Translations under genes and position numbers: made by a program
NCBI RefSeq assembly: GCF_009749465.1
Contig: NZ_WBIS01000003.1
Span: forward strand, 62,001-126,000
Direction of reading: 5' to 3'
Origin: Agromyces terreus
Lineage (GTDB): Bacteria; Actinomycetota; Actinomycetes; Actinomycetales; Microbacteriaceae
DNA length: 64,000 nucleotides
In this document: positions 42,791 through 51,298 of the stretch, one piece after another
Layout of the letters: each line of letters starts with the position of its first letter
How positions within the stretch are numbered: position 1 is the stretch's first letter
Notes under the pieces: generated by a model
Database searches by the model: none
Told to the model about the DNA's origin: nothing
The model's input: the letters and a program-made list of their open reading frames with translations, nothing else

Positions 42791-43762
42791 GTGGAACTCC
42801 GACCCGGACTGCACCGCATCCAGGCCCCGCTCGGCGAGCGCTTCGTCGCGCTGTACCTGCTGGTGGGCGAGGACGCCGCGCTGCTCGTCGACACGGGCGT
42901 GCGCGACAGCATCACCGACCACCTGCTGCCCTACCTCGACGCTGCGGGCATCCCGCGCGAGAAGCTGCGCTGGGCGGTCGACACGCACTGCGACTTCGAC
43001 CACACGGGCGGCAACGGCGCGCTCAAGGCGGCGATCCCCACGGTGGAGATCGTCGCGCACGAGCTCGACGCCGAGCTCGTCGAAGACGTGCAGCGCCTCA
43101 TCGACGTGCGCTACGGCGAGTTCCGCGACACCGACGGGTTCGACGACCCGCCCGAGACCACCGCGTACCTGCGCAGCGTCTCCGACCTGGTGCCCGTCGA
43201 CCGTCGGGTGTCGGGCGGCGAGACGTTCGACCTCGGCGGGCGCAGCGTGCGCGTGCTGCACGTGCCGGGGCACAGCCCGGGCCACGTCGCCGTGCACGAC
43301 GAGGCGAACCGCGCGCTGCTCATCGGCGACGCCACGCTCGGCACGACCGTGATGCTCGCCGACGGCAGCCCGGCGTTCCCGCCGACGTACCGCGACACCG
43401 ACCCGTACGTCGAGAGCCTGCGGGCGTTCCGCGCGCTCGACGCCGAACTGCTGCTCACGGCGCACTACCCCGTCTACGAGGGCGAGGCGGTGGCACGCTT
43501 CCTCGACGAGAGCGAGGCGTACACCGAGCGCATCGACGAGATCATGACGGAACTGCTGCGGTCGAGGGATGCCGCGGCCGCGCCGCTCACGACGCTCGAA
43601 CTCGTGCGCGAGGCGGGCTCCGACCTCGGGCCGTGGGGTGCCGATGCGCTGGACTACTCGGTGTTCCCGGTGACGGGCAACCTCGAGCGGCTCGAGCAGC
43701 GCGGGCTCGCGGCATCCGATACCGACGCGACCGGCCGCCGCACCTGGCGGTGGGCGCGATGA
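42791..43762 (+). CDS. MBL-fold metallo-hydrolase with HxDxDH variant motif
   Basis: 323 residues from GTG 42791 with GAGGAGGA just upstream. The metal motif is DTHCDFDHTGGN: H66, D68, D70, H71, so the second His of the usual HxHxDH is Asp. VLHVPGHSPGHVAVHD, LLIGDATLG and LLTAHYPVYEG supply the other ligands. The C-terminal ~90 residues are helical with a GNLERLEQRGL wing-like end. It might hydrolyse a lactone or thioester in the pathway. It overlaps the next gene by four bases. Confidence 0.8.
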   Translation: MELRPGLHRIQAPLGERFVALYLLVGEDAALLVDTGVRDSITDHLLPYLDAAGIPREKLRWAVDTHCDFDHTGGNGALKAAIPTVEIVAHELDAELVEDVQRLIDVRYGEFRDTDGFDDPPETTAYLRSVSDLVPVDRRVSGGETFDLGGRSVRVLHVPGHSPGHVAVHDEANRALLIGDATLGTTVMLADGSPAFPPTYRDTDPYVESLRAFRALDAELLLTAHYPVYEGEAVARFLDESEAYTERIDEIMTELLRSRDAAAAPLTTLELVREAGSDLGPWGADALDYSVFPVTGNLERLEQRGLAASDTDATGRRTWRWAR

Positions 43763-44832
43763 CCGCGAAGGTGCGCCTCGGCGCGGTCGGCGCGGGCTGG
43801 TGGGCGACGAGCAACCACTTCCCGATCTTCGCCGCGCGCGAGGACGTCGAGCTCGTGGGCGTGTGCGGCATCGGGCCCGAGCTCGAGACCGTGCGCGAGC
43901 AGTTCGGCTTCGGCATGGCCACGACCGACTACGACGAGCTGCTCGCGCAGGACCTCGACGCGATGGTCGTCGCCACCCCGCACGACCTGCACCACCCGCA
44001 GGCCGTCGCCGCGATCGAACGCGGGCTGCACGTGCTCGTCGAGAAGCCCGTCACCCTCGACGCCGCGCAGGGCTGGGACCTCGCGGCGAAGGTGCGCGAG
44101 CACGGCGTGCACTTCCTCGCGCCATACGGATGGAACTACAAGCCGTTCATCGTCGAGGCCAAGCGCCTCGCCGACGCCGGCCACCTCGGCGAGATCCAGC
44201 ACGTGACCTGCAACATGGCTTCGCCCACGCGCGGGCTGTTCGCGGGCGACACGAACCACATCCGCGCCCTGTGGGATTCCGAGACGAGCGGCCCCGAGCC
44301 GAGCACCTGGCAGTCTCCCGCGCGCGGCGGCGGCTACGCCCACGGGCAGGTCACCCACTCGAGCGCGCTGCTGTTCTGGCTGAGCGGGCTGCGCGCCGCA
44401 TCCGTCATGGCGAAGACCTCGAACGGCGGTGCCGCGGTCGACCTCTTCAACGCGGCGGTGATCACGTTCGACGGCGGCGCCATCGGCTCGCTCTCGGGTG
44501 CGGCGACGGTGCCCGACGGCGACCCGTACCAGGTCGACATCCGCATCTTCGGCACCGAGGGCGTGCTCATGCTCGACACCGAGCGCGAGCGCGCGTGGGT
44601 GCACCGCTACGACGGCGCGCGCTTCGACATCGAGGTGGAGCCCGGCGCGGGCGCCTACGAGTGCGTCGTGCCGCCGAACCGGTTCATCGACCTCATCACC
44701 GGGGCGAGCACCGAGAACCACTCCGATGTCGAGGTCGCGGCCCGCTCGGTGGAACTGATCGACGCCATGCTGCGCAGCGCCGCTGCGGGAGGGACCGAAG
44801 TGAACGTGCACGACGAGGAGCAGGCCGCATGA
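43759..44832 (+). CDS. Gfo/Idh/MocA-family oxidoreductase
   Basis: 357 residues from ATG 43759. Rossmann start VRLGAVGAGWWATSNHFPIF, the family signature HVLVEKPVTLDAAQ with the catalytic EKP Lys, and APYGWNYKPFIVEAKRLADA. These enzymes oxidise sugars or cyclitols with NAD(P). ATGA overlaps join it to the MBL gene before and the CoA-transferase after, so all are made from one mRNA. Confidence 0.9.
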   Translation: MTAKVRLGAVGAGWWATSNHFPIFAAREDVELVGVCGIGPELETVREQFGFGMATTDYDELLAQDLDAMVVATPHDLHHPQAVAAIERGLHVLVEKPVTLDAAQGWDLAAKVREHGVHFLAPYGWNYKPFIVEAKRLADAGHLGEIQHVTCNMASPTRGLFAGDTNHIRALWDSETSGPEPSTWQSPARGGGYAHGQVTHSSALLFWLSGLRAASVMAKTSNGGAAVDLFNAAVITFDGGAIGSLSGAATVPDGDPYQVDIRIFGTEGVLMLDTERERAWVHRYDGARFDIEVEPGAGAYECVVPPNRFIDLITGASTENHSDVEVAARSVELIDAMLRSAAAGGTEVNVHDEEQAA

Positions 44833-46061
44833 CGGGGCAGGATGCGGGCGCGCGGGGCGTGCTCGCCGGATACCGGGTCATCGACTGCTCGATCGCCATG
44901 GCGGGGCCCTTCGCGGCTCAGCGCCTCGGCGACCTGGGCGCCGACGTCATCAAGGTCGAGCCGACGACGGGCGAGTGGCAGCGCCACGCCGCAGCCGGGG
45001 GAGCGGGGGGCAACGAGATCAACGTGTCGTTCCTCTCGCTGAACCGCAACAAGCGCTCGGTCGCCCTCGACCTGAAGGCCGACGAGGGCAAGGCCGCGCT
45101 CCGCGAGCTCGTCGCTGGCGCCGACGTGTTCCTGCAGAACTACCGGCCGGGCGTCGCCGCCCGCCTCGGGGTGGACTACGAGTCGCTCAAGGCGGTCAAC
45201 CCGTCGATCGTCTACGTGTCGATCTCGGGCTACGGCGAAGACGGGCCGTACCGCGACCGGCCGGGCCAGGACCTGCTGCTCCAGGCGATGTCGGGCGCGA
45301 TGTTCTCGGCCGGCCGCGACGGCGACGAGCCCTCGCCCGCCGGGCAGTACCTCGCCGACGCGATCACCGCGTCGACCGCGTTCGAGGGCGTGCTCGCCGC
45401 GCTGCTGCACCGCGAGCGCACGGGCGAGGGGCAGCTCGTGACGGTCAACATGCTCGACGCCCTCACCACGCTGCAGATGCAGGAGCTCTCGGTGTTCACC
45501 GTCGGCCGCAAGGCGCAGCAGCGCTCGGCCGAACCGCACGCGCACGTCTACATCCGCGCCCCGTACGGCGTCTTCGAGACGAGCGACGGCTACGTCGCGC
45601 TCGCCTTCGCCGACCTGCACGAGCTCGGCCGCCTCATCGACGAGCCTGCGTTCGAGGGCTGGTCGAGCGAGGTCGAGGGGTGGACCCGCCGCGACGAGAT
45701 CCACTCCCGCACCGCGGCGAAGCTCCGGCAGAACACGGCCGCGCACTGGATCGCGACGCTCGGCGCGGCCGGCATGTGGATCGGCCCGGTGAACGACTAC
45801 GCGCAGCTCGTCGAGGACCCGCAGATCGTGCACAACGGCACCTTCATCGAGTACGAGCACCCCACCGAGGGGCGGGTGAAGACCCCCGGGTTCCCGTATC
45901 GGTTCTCGGCGACGCCGCCGCAGCTCTACCGGGGAGCCCCGCTCGTCGGCGAGCACACCCGCGAGGTGCTCGCGGAGGCCGGGTTCGACGAGCCCGCGAT
46001 CGACGCACTCCTCGCCTCGGGCGCGGCACGGGCGACCGCGAACGCCGTCGTCGGCGTCTGA
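44829..46061 (+). CDS. Class III (CaiB/BaiF) CoA-transferase
   Basis: 410 residues. Family blocks: GYRVIDCSIAMAGPFAAQRL, LGADVIKVEPTTGEWQRH, LNRNKRSVALDLKADEGKAA, catalytic Asp in RPGQDLLLQAMSGAMFSA, and YEHPTEGRVKTPGFPYRFSA. It moves CoA between acids, making an acyl-CoA from a carboxylate. Inside a sugar-import operon this is unusual. It starts in the stop of the dehydrogenase gene and its own TGA shares one base with the next ATG. Confidence 0.9.
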   Translation: MTGQDAGARGVLAGYRVIDCSIAMAGPFAAQRLGDLGADVIKVEPTTGEWQRHAAAGGAGGNEINVSFLSLNRNKRSVALDLKADEGKAALRELVAGADVFLQNYRPGVAARLGVDYESLKAVNPSIVYVSISGYGEDGPYRDRPGQDLLLQAMSGAMFSAGRDGDEPSPAGQYLADAITASTAFEGVLAALLHRERTGEGQLVTVNMLDALTTLQMQELSVFTVGRKAQQRSAEPHAHVYIRAPYGVFETSDGYVALAFADLHELGRLIDEPAFEGWSSEVEGWTRRDEIHSRTAAKLRQNTAAHWIATLGAAGMWIGPVNDYAQLVEDPQIVHNGTFIEYEHPTEGRVKTPGFPYRFSATPPQLYRGAPLVGEHTREVLAEAGFDEPAIDALLASGAARATANAVVGV

Positions 46062-47215
46062 TGCCCGACTACCGGGGCCTCACGTGGGACCACCCGCGCG
46101 GACGCCACGCGCTCGAGGCCGCAGCGCGGGCGACGACGGATGCCGCGGGGCAGCCCCTCATCGAATGGGACGTGCACTCGCTCGAGGGGTTCGAGTCCGC
46201 GCCGATCGGGGAGCTCGCCGAACGCTACGACGTGATCGTGCTCGACCACCCGCACCTCGGCGACGCGCTCGCGGCCGAGGCGATCCGCCCGATCGAGGAC
46301 CTCTACCAGCGGGACTTCGTCGCGCGCCTGCGCGCCGACGCCGTCGGCCCGAGCGCCGCCTCGTACACGGTCGACGACCGGCTCTGGGCGCTCCCGCTCG
46401 ACGCGGCCACGCAGGTGGCCGTCAGCGCGCCCGAACGGGTCGACGTCGCGCCCGACACCTGGCACGACGTGCTCGCGCTCGCCGAGTCGGAGCCCGTGGC
46501 GCTGAGCCTCGCGGGGCCGCACGCGCTGCTCACGTTCCAGTCGGTGTGCGTCGCGCTCGGGGCGGCCGACGGCGTCGAACCGCGCACGATCCCGGGCCGC
46601 GGCATCGTCGACGCCGACCTCGGCGAGGCGGCCTTCGACCTGCTCGCGACGCTCGCCCGCGGCATCCCGCCCGAGACCGCGACGCTGAACCCCATCGGCC
46701 TGCTCGAGCGCATGCGCAGGCAGCGCGACCTCGCGTACATCCCGCTCGTCTACGGGTACGTGAACTACGCGTCGGGCATCGGCGCGCTGCGCTTCGACGA
46801 CGCGCCCGCCGCGACGCCGGGCGGCCGCCGCGGATCGACGATCGGCGGCACCGGCATCGCGATCACCACGCGCCGCACGCCCTCGCGCGACCTGCTCGCC
46901 CACCTCGCCGCGCTGCTCTCGTCGCGCGCGCAGACGGGGTTCATCCCCGAGCACGACGGCCAGCCGAGCCTGCGCGAGGCATGGGAGTCCGCCGAGGTGA
47001 ACGCCGCCTCGGGCGACTTCTACCGGCGCACGCTCGCGACGATCGAGCAGTCGTGGGTGCGCCCGCGCGTCGCCGGATACACGCCGTTCCAGTCCGAGGC
47101 ATCCGCCCTGCTGCGCGACGCCCTGCTCGACCGCACCTCGCCCAGCGCGGCCGTCGCCGCCGTCAACGCCCGCTTCGACGCGCTCGCGTCGACCCCCGAA
47201 CGGAGCCGCCCATGA
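46061..47215 (+). CDS. Solute-binding-protein-like protein without signal peptide
   Basis: 384 residues. The sequence resembles extracellular solute-binding proteins (TWDHPRGRHALEAAARAT, YDVIVLDHPHLGDALA, FYRRTLATIEQSWVRPRVAG), yet it begins directly with the folded domain: no hydrophobic stretch, no lipobox. It should stay in the cytoplasm. It is tightly coupled to the CoA-transferase (TGATG) and overlaps the enoyl-CoA hydratase by four bases. It may be an acyl or sugar-acid carrier or a substrate sensor of this operon; that is inference. Confidence 0.75.
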   Translation: MPDYRGLTWDHPRGRHALEAAARATTDAAGQPLIEWDVHSLEGFESAPIGELAERYDVIVLDHPHLGDALAAEAIRPIEDLYQRDFVARLRADAVGPSAASYTVDDRLWALPLDAATQVAVSAPERVDVAPDTWHDVLALAESEPVALSLAGPHALLTFQSVCVALGAADGVEPRTIPGRGIVDADLGEAAFDLLATLARGIPPETATLNPIGLLERMRRQRDLAYIPLVYGYVNYASGIGALRFDDAPAATPGGRRGSTIGGTGIAITTRRTPSRDLLAHLAALLSSRAQTGFIPEHDGQPSLREAWESAEVNAASGDFYRRTLATIEQSWVRPRVAGYTPFQSEASALLRDALLDRTSPSAAVAAVNARFDALASTPERSRP

Positions 47216-47994
47216 TCGAGTCCGCCAGCGAACACGTGCGCATCGAGGTCGACGGGCACGTCGCCGTCATCACCATCGATCGGCCTGCGAAGCTCAACTC
47301 CGTCACGCCCGAGATGTCGAAGGCGCTCGAACGGCTCGTCGAACACGCGGATGCCGCAGCCGAGGTGCGTGCGATCGTGCTCACGGGGGCGGGCGAGCGG
47401 GCCTTCTGCGCGGGCTCCGACATCCGCACGCTCGACGACTACGCCACCCCGTGGGAGTTCCGCAATCGCACCGACTACTGCGACGCGATCCGCGCCGCGC
47501 GCAAACCCGTGATCGCCGCGATCAACGGGTACGCGTTCGGCGGCGGCCTCGAGACGGCGCTCATCTGCGACATCCGCCTCGCCTCGACGACCGCGAGCTT
47601 CGCGGCCCCCGAGATCAAGCTCGGGTGGATCGGCGGCGGCGGCATGTCGACGTTCCTCGCGCACTCGATCGGCCCGTCGAACGCGGCCGTCATGCTCATG
47701 ACGGGCGACCCGATCGACGCCGAGACGGCGCTGCGATGGGGGCTCGTGAGCGAGCTCGTCGAACCCTCCCGCCTGCTCGAGCGCGCGGTCGAGCTCGCCC
47801 GGGTGATCGTGTCGCGCCCGCCCATCGCGGCCGAGACCGCCAAGGCGAACCTGCGCGCCGCGTTCAACATGACGCAGGATGAGGCCATGCGCTACGAGCG
47901 CGACCTGCAGACCGTGACCTTCGCGACCGAGGACGCCGCCGAGGGGCGGGCCGCGTTCGCCGAGAAGCGCGCGGGCGAGTTCCACCGGCGCTGA
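47212..47994 (+). CDS. Enoyl-CoA hydratase/isomerase (crotonase) family
   Basis: 260 residues. Crotonase fold: VAVITIDRPAKLNSVTPEMS, oxyanion-hole AGERAFCAGSDIRTL, and GGGLETALICDIRLASTTAS with APEIKLGWIGGGGMS. A Glu in APEIKLG is kept in the position used by hydratases. Coupled to the SBP-like and CoA-transferase genes, it is expected to act on the acyl-CoA made there. Confidence 0.9.
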   Translation: MIESASEHVRIEVDGHVAVITIDRPAKLNSVTPEMSKALERLVEHADAAAEVRAIVLTGAGERAFCAGSDIRTLDDYATPWEFRNRTDYCDAIRAARKPVIAAINGYAFGGGLETALICDIRLASTTASFAAPEIKLGWIGGGGMSTFLAHSIGPSNAAVMLMTGDPIDAETALRWGLVSELVEPSRLLERAVELARVIVSRPPIAAETAKANLRAAFNMTQDEAMRYERDLQTVTFATEDAAEGRAAFAEKRAGEFHRR

Positions 47995-48072
47995 GCGCGT
48001 CCCCGCCTGCACTCGCGCCACAGCGCATCACCGACTTCGACGATGACCATGACGACCACGAGGAACCGCATC

Positions 48073-49245
48073 ATGACCTGGCCCGACGCCCGCGACATCC
48101 TGCCCGACGACGCCGATCGCGCGACCCTCGTGGGCCGCGCCTGGACGGCCGACGGCCCCACCGTGGTCGTGCTGCGCCCCGAGGGCGTCGTCGACGTGTC
48201 GCGCAGCTTCGCCACGATGCGCGCGCTCACCGAGCACGCCGACCCCGTCGCCGCGCTCGCCGCGGCCGCCGGCCCGGTGCTCGGCACCCTCGACGACCTC
48301 GTCGCGAACACCCCGCCCGAGACGCGCGATCCGGCCCGCCCGTGGATCGCCTCGCCGATCGACCTGCACGTCGTGAAGGCCGCCGGCGTGACCTTCCCGG
48401 TGTCGATGCTCGAACGCGTCATCGAGGAGCGGGCGCGCGGCGACCAGGACGCCGCAGCCTCCATCCGCGCCGAGATCCTCGCCACGATCGGCGGATCCCT
48501 CGACGCGCTGAAGCCCGGCTCCGACGAGGCGGCCGCGCTCAAGGCGCTGCTCCTCGAACGCGGGTGGTGGAGTCAGTACCTCGAGGTCGGCATCGGCCCC
48601 GACGCCGAGGTGTTCACCAAGGCGCCCGTGCTCGCAACGGTCGGCACCCACGTCGACGTGGGCGTGCTGCCCGCCTCGCAGTGGAACAACCCCGAACCCG
48701 AGGTCGTGCTCGTCGTGAGCTCGGAGGGGCGCATCGTGGGCGCGAGCCTCGGCAACGACGTGAACCTGCGCGACATCGAGGGCCGCAGCGCGTTGCTGCT
48801 CGGCAAGGCGAAGGACAACAACGCGTCGGCCTCGGTCGGGCCGTTCATCCGCCTGTTCGACGACTCGTACTCGCTCGACGACCTGCGGGACTCGGTCGTG
48901 CGCCTCTCGATCGACGGCGAGGAGGGCTACCGACTCGACGGCACGAGCGAACTCGCGCGCATCAGCCGCGACCCCGCCGACCTCGTCGGGCAGGTCGTGG
49001 GCGCCCACCACCGGTACCCCGACGGCTTCGTGCTCTACCTCGGCACGATGTTCGCCCCGGTCGACGACCGCGACGTGCCCGGACGCGGCTTCACGCACCG
49101 CGACGGCGACGTCGTGCGCATCGCCGAGCGGCGCCTCGGCGCCCTCGTGAACCGCGTGCGGTCGACGGATGCCGCGGAGCCCTGGACCTTCGGCATCGAC
49201 GCGCTCTACCGCTCGCTCGCCGCGCGAGGCCTGCTCGACGCGTAG
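48073..49245 (+). CDS. Fumarylacetoacetate-hydrolase family, 2-keto-3-deoxy-acid dehydratase-like
   Basis: 390 residues. ATG 48073 is preferred because GAGGAA lies eight bases upstream; ATG 48043 and 48049 have no site. The C-terminal FAH fold has metal-binding Glu in NNPEPEVVLVVSSEG and a block GASLGNDVNLRDIEGRSALL with KAKDNNASASVGPFIRLFD. The long N-terminal part matches the group containing 2-dehydro-3-deoxy-D-arabinonate dehydratase. It would act after the enolase-type dehydratase. It lies 78 bases after the hydratase gene. Confidence 0.85.
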   Translation: MTWPDARDILPDDADRATLVGRAWTADGPTVVVLRPEGVVDVSRSFATMRALTEHADPVAALAAAAGPVLGTLDDLVANTPPETRDPARPWIASPIDLHVVKAAGVTFPVSMLERVIEERARGDQDAAASIRAEILATIGGSLDALKPGSDEAAALKALLLERGWWSQYLEVGIGPDAEVFTKAPVLATVGTHVDVGVLPASQWNNPEPEVVLVVSSEGRIVGASLGNDVNLRDIEGRSALLLGKAKDNNASASVGPFIRLFDDSYSLDDLRDSVVRLSIDGEEGYRLDGTSELARISRDPADLVGQVVGAHHRYPDGFVLYLGTMFAPVDDRDVPGRGFTHRDGDVVRIAERRLGALVNRVRSTDAAEPWTFGIDALYRSLAARGLLDA

Positions 49246-49249
49246 CGCG

Positions 49250-49298
49250 GTCGCGCGTCGCCTCGCCGCGCGTCGCCGCGCGTCGCCTCGCCGCGCGG
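49250..49298. repeat. Short CGCGTCGCCTCGC repeats after the FAH gene
   Basis: The unit GCGCGTCGCCTCGCC occurs at about 49251 and 49278 with a shorter GCGCGTCGCC between. It is non-coding and adjoins the terminator. Confidence 0.5.
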
Positions 49299-49305
49299 TG
49301 AACTC

Positions 49306-49359
49306 GATCCGTCGATCTTCGCCCTTCGGGGCGCCGAGTCGGGCAAAGATCGACGGATC
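49306..49359. terminator. Bidirectional terminator hairpin
   Basis: GATCCGTCGATCTTCGCCC (49306-49324) pairs with GGGCAAAGATCGACGGATC (49341-49359), 18 of 19 positions with one C/A mismatch. It separates the convergent FAH and SDR genes. Confidence 0.75.
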
Positions 49360-49377
49360 AACGACTGAGCTTGCCGC

Positions 49378-50136
49378 TCAGCGCCCGAGCCACCCGCCGT
49401 CGACGGGCAGGATGATGCCCGACACGTAGTCGGACGCGGGGGAGGCGAGGAACACGGTCGCGCCGGCGAGGTCGTCCGCGCGGCCCCATCGACCCGCGGG
49501 GATGCGGTCGAGGATCGCCTTCGAGCGCTCGGGGTCGTCGCGCAGGTTCTGCGTGTTGTCGGTCGCGATGTACCCGGGGGCGATGCCGTTGACGGTCACG
49601 CCCCGCGCGGTCCACTCGTTGGCGAGCGCCTTCACGAGGCCCGAGACGCCCGACTTGGCCGCCGCGTAGCCGGGCACGTTGATGCCGCCCTGGAAGCTCA
49701 ACAGGCTCGCCGTGAAGATGACCTTGCCGCGGCCCCGTTCGAGCATGCCGTTGCCGACGGCCTGCGTCAGCACGAACTGGCTCGAGAGGTTGACCTCGAC
49801 GACGCGGTCCCACCATTCGAGCGGATGCTCCGCGGCGGGCGCCCGCTCGATGGTGCCGGCGTTGTTCACGAGCACCCCGATCTCGCGGGCGCGGAACTCC
49901 TCGCCGAGCGCCACCACGGCCTCGCGGTCGGCGAAGTCGACGGTGCGGGCCTCGAACCGGCGTCCGTGCGCCTCGACGGCGGAGCCGATCGCGCTGCCCT
50001 CGGGCTCGATCGTGGCGCTCACCCCGATGATGTCGGCGCCCGCCTCGGCGAGGGCCTCGGCCATCGCGAAGCCGATGCCGCGCTTGGCGCCCGTGACGAC
50101 GGCGGTCGTGCCGGTGAGGTCGAAGAGGGCGCTCAT
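49378..50136 (-). CDS. SDR-family oxidoreductase (KduD-like)
   Basis: 252 residues from ATG 50136. TGAKRGIGFAMAEALAEAGA for NAD(P) binding, LVNNAGTIERAPAAE, catalytic Ser in FTASLLSFQGG and Y-x3-K in VPGYAAAKSG, ending SGIILPVDGGWLGR. The sequence resembles 2-deoxy-D-gluconate/2-keto-3-deoxygluconate dehydrogenases. It overlaps the Zn-dehydrogenase stop by four bases, forming a two-gene operon. Confidence 0.87.
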   Translation of the reverse strand: MSALFDLTGTTAVVTGAKRGIGFAMAEALAEAGADIIGVSATIEPEGSAIGSAVEAHGRRFEARTVDFADREAVVALGEEFRAREIGVLVNNAGTIERAPAAEHPLEWWDRVVEVNLSSQFVLTQAVGNGMLERGRGKVIFTASLLSFQGGINVPGYAAAKSGVSGLVKALANEWTARGVTVNGIAPGYIATDNTQNLRDDPERSKAILDRIPAGRWGRADDLAGATVFLASPASDYVSGIILPVDGGWLGR

Positions 50137-51167
50137 GCGGATGCCTCCTGCCCGACCTGCACGTCGACGAGCACCTTCATCGCCCGCCCGGCCTCGAGGT
50201 CCTCGAACGCGGCCTGCGTCTCGGCGAGCGGCACGATCTTCGTGATGAGCAGGTCGCTCGGGATGGTGCCGTCGGCGACGAGCTCGACCGCGCGCTCGAA
50301 GTCGGTGCGACGGTAGACGCGAGCGCCGAGGATGCGCAGCTCCCGCCAGAACACACGTTTCAGGTCGATCTCGCGCGGCGTCGGGTGGATCGCGACGACG
50401 ACGAGCGTGCCGCGCACCTTGGCGAGCGAGGTCGCGCCGAGCACGGCCTGCGCGGCACCGGACACCTCGAACACGACATCCGCACCTGCTCCGCCGGTCC
50501 ACTCCTCGACCCAGGCGACCTGGTCGGTCTCGCGGGGGTCGAGGGTCGCGAAGCCGAGGCCCGCGATCTGCGCACGCCGGGCGGGGTCGAGCTCGATCAC
50601 GGCGACCTCGGCGCCGAATGCACGGGCCACGGTCGCGATGAGCACCCCGATCGGGCCGCCGCCGATGACGACCGCCTTCTCGCCGCCCGTGATCTCGGCG
50701 CGGCGCACGTCGTGCACGGCCACCGCGACGGGCTCCACGAGCGCGGCCGCGTCGAGGGCGACGCCGTCGGGCAGGGCGACGAGCACGTCGGCCGGCACGT
50801 TCCAGAAGGCCTGCAGCGCGCCGGGAGAGTCGATGCCGATGAAGTCGAGGTTCTGGCAGATGTGCTCGTTGCCCGCGAGGCAGGCGGGGCAGGTGCCGTC
50901 CCACGCGAGCGGCATGACGGTGACGGGCTGACCGACCTCCCACCCGACCACGCCCTCGCCGAGCGCGTCGACCGTGCCGCTCATCTCGTGGCCGAACACG
51001 AGGGGTGTCTGCACCCGGGCGTCCATGCTGCCGTGCAGGATGTGCAGATCGGTGCCGCACAGCCCGACGTAGGCGACGCGGATGCGCACCTGCCCCGCGG
51101 CCGGCGGCTGCGGCTCGGCCTCGATGACGTCGATGGTCCGATGGCCCGTGTACGCGGCGGTCAGCAT
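50133..51167 (-). CDS. Zinc-dependent alcohol (polyol/sugar) dehydrogenase
   Basis: 344 residues from ATG 51167, GGAGG five bases upstream. Catalytic zinc: Cys in VGLCGTDLHI and FGHEMSGTVDALGEG. The structural-zinc loop DGTCPACLAGNEHIC has three Cys, the first being replaced (Asp). NAD-binding VVIGGGPIGVLIATVARAFG. It resembles sorbitol/threonine/butanediol dehydrogenases. It shares its promoter region with the divergent aldo/keto reductase. Confidence 0.88.
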   Translation of the reverse strand: MLTAAYTGHRTIDVIEAEPQPPAAGQVRIRVAYVGLCGTDLHILHGSMDARVQTPLVFGHEMSGTVDALGEGVVGWEVGQPVTVMPLAWDGTCPACLAGNEHICQNLDFIGIDSPGALQAFWNVPADVLVALPDGVALDAAALVEPVAVAVHDVRRAEITGGEKAVVIGGGPIGVLIATVARAFGAEVAVIELDPARRAQIAGLGFATLDPRETDQVAWVEEWTGGAGADVVFEVSGAAQAVLGATSLAKVRGTLVVVAIHPTPREIDLKRVFWRELRILGARVYRRTDFERAVELVADGTIPSDLLITKIVPLAETQAAFEDLEAGRAMKVLVDVQVGQEASA

Positions 51168-51298
51168 TGATCCTCCAATCGATGGGCGGATTGAGGAGAC
51201 CAATCGGCCCGCATCGCACCGATTATGCCAGACGAATAGCCACAGTGCCCGAAATCATCTAACCTTTAGGAATCCGCTCTCACGCCTGGAGGAACTCG

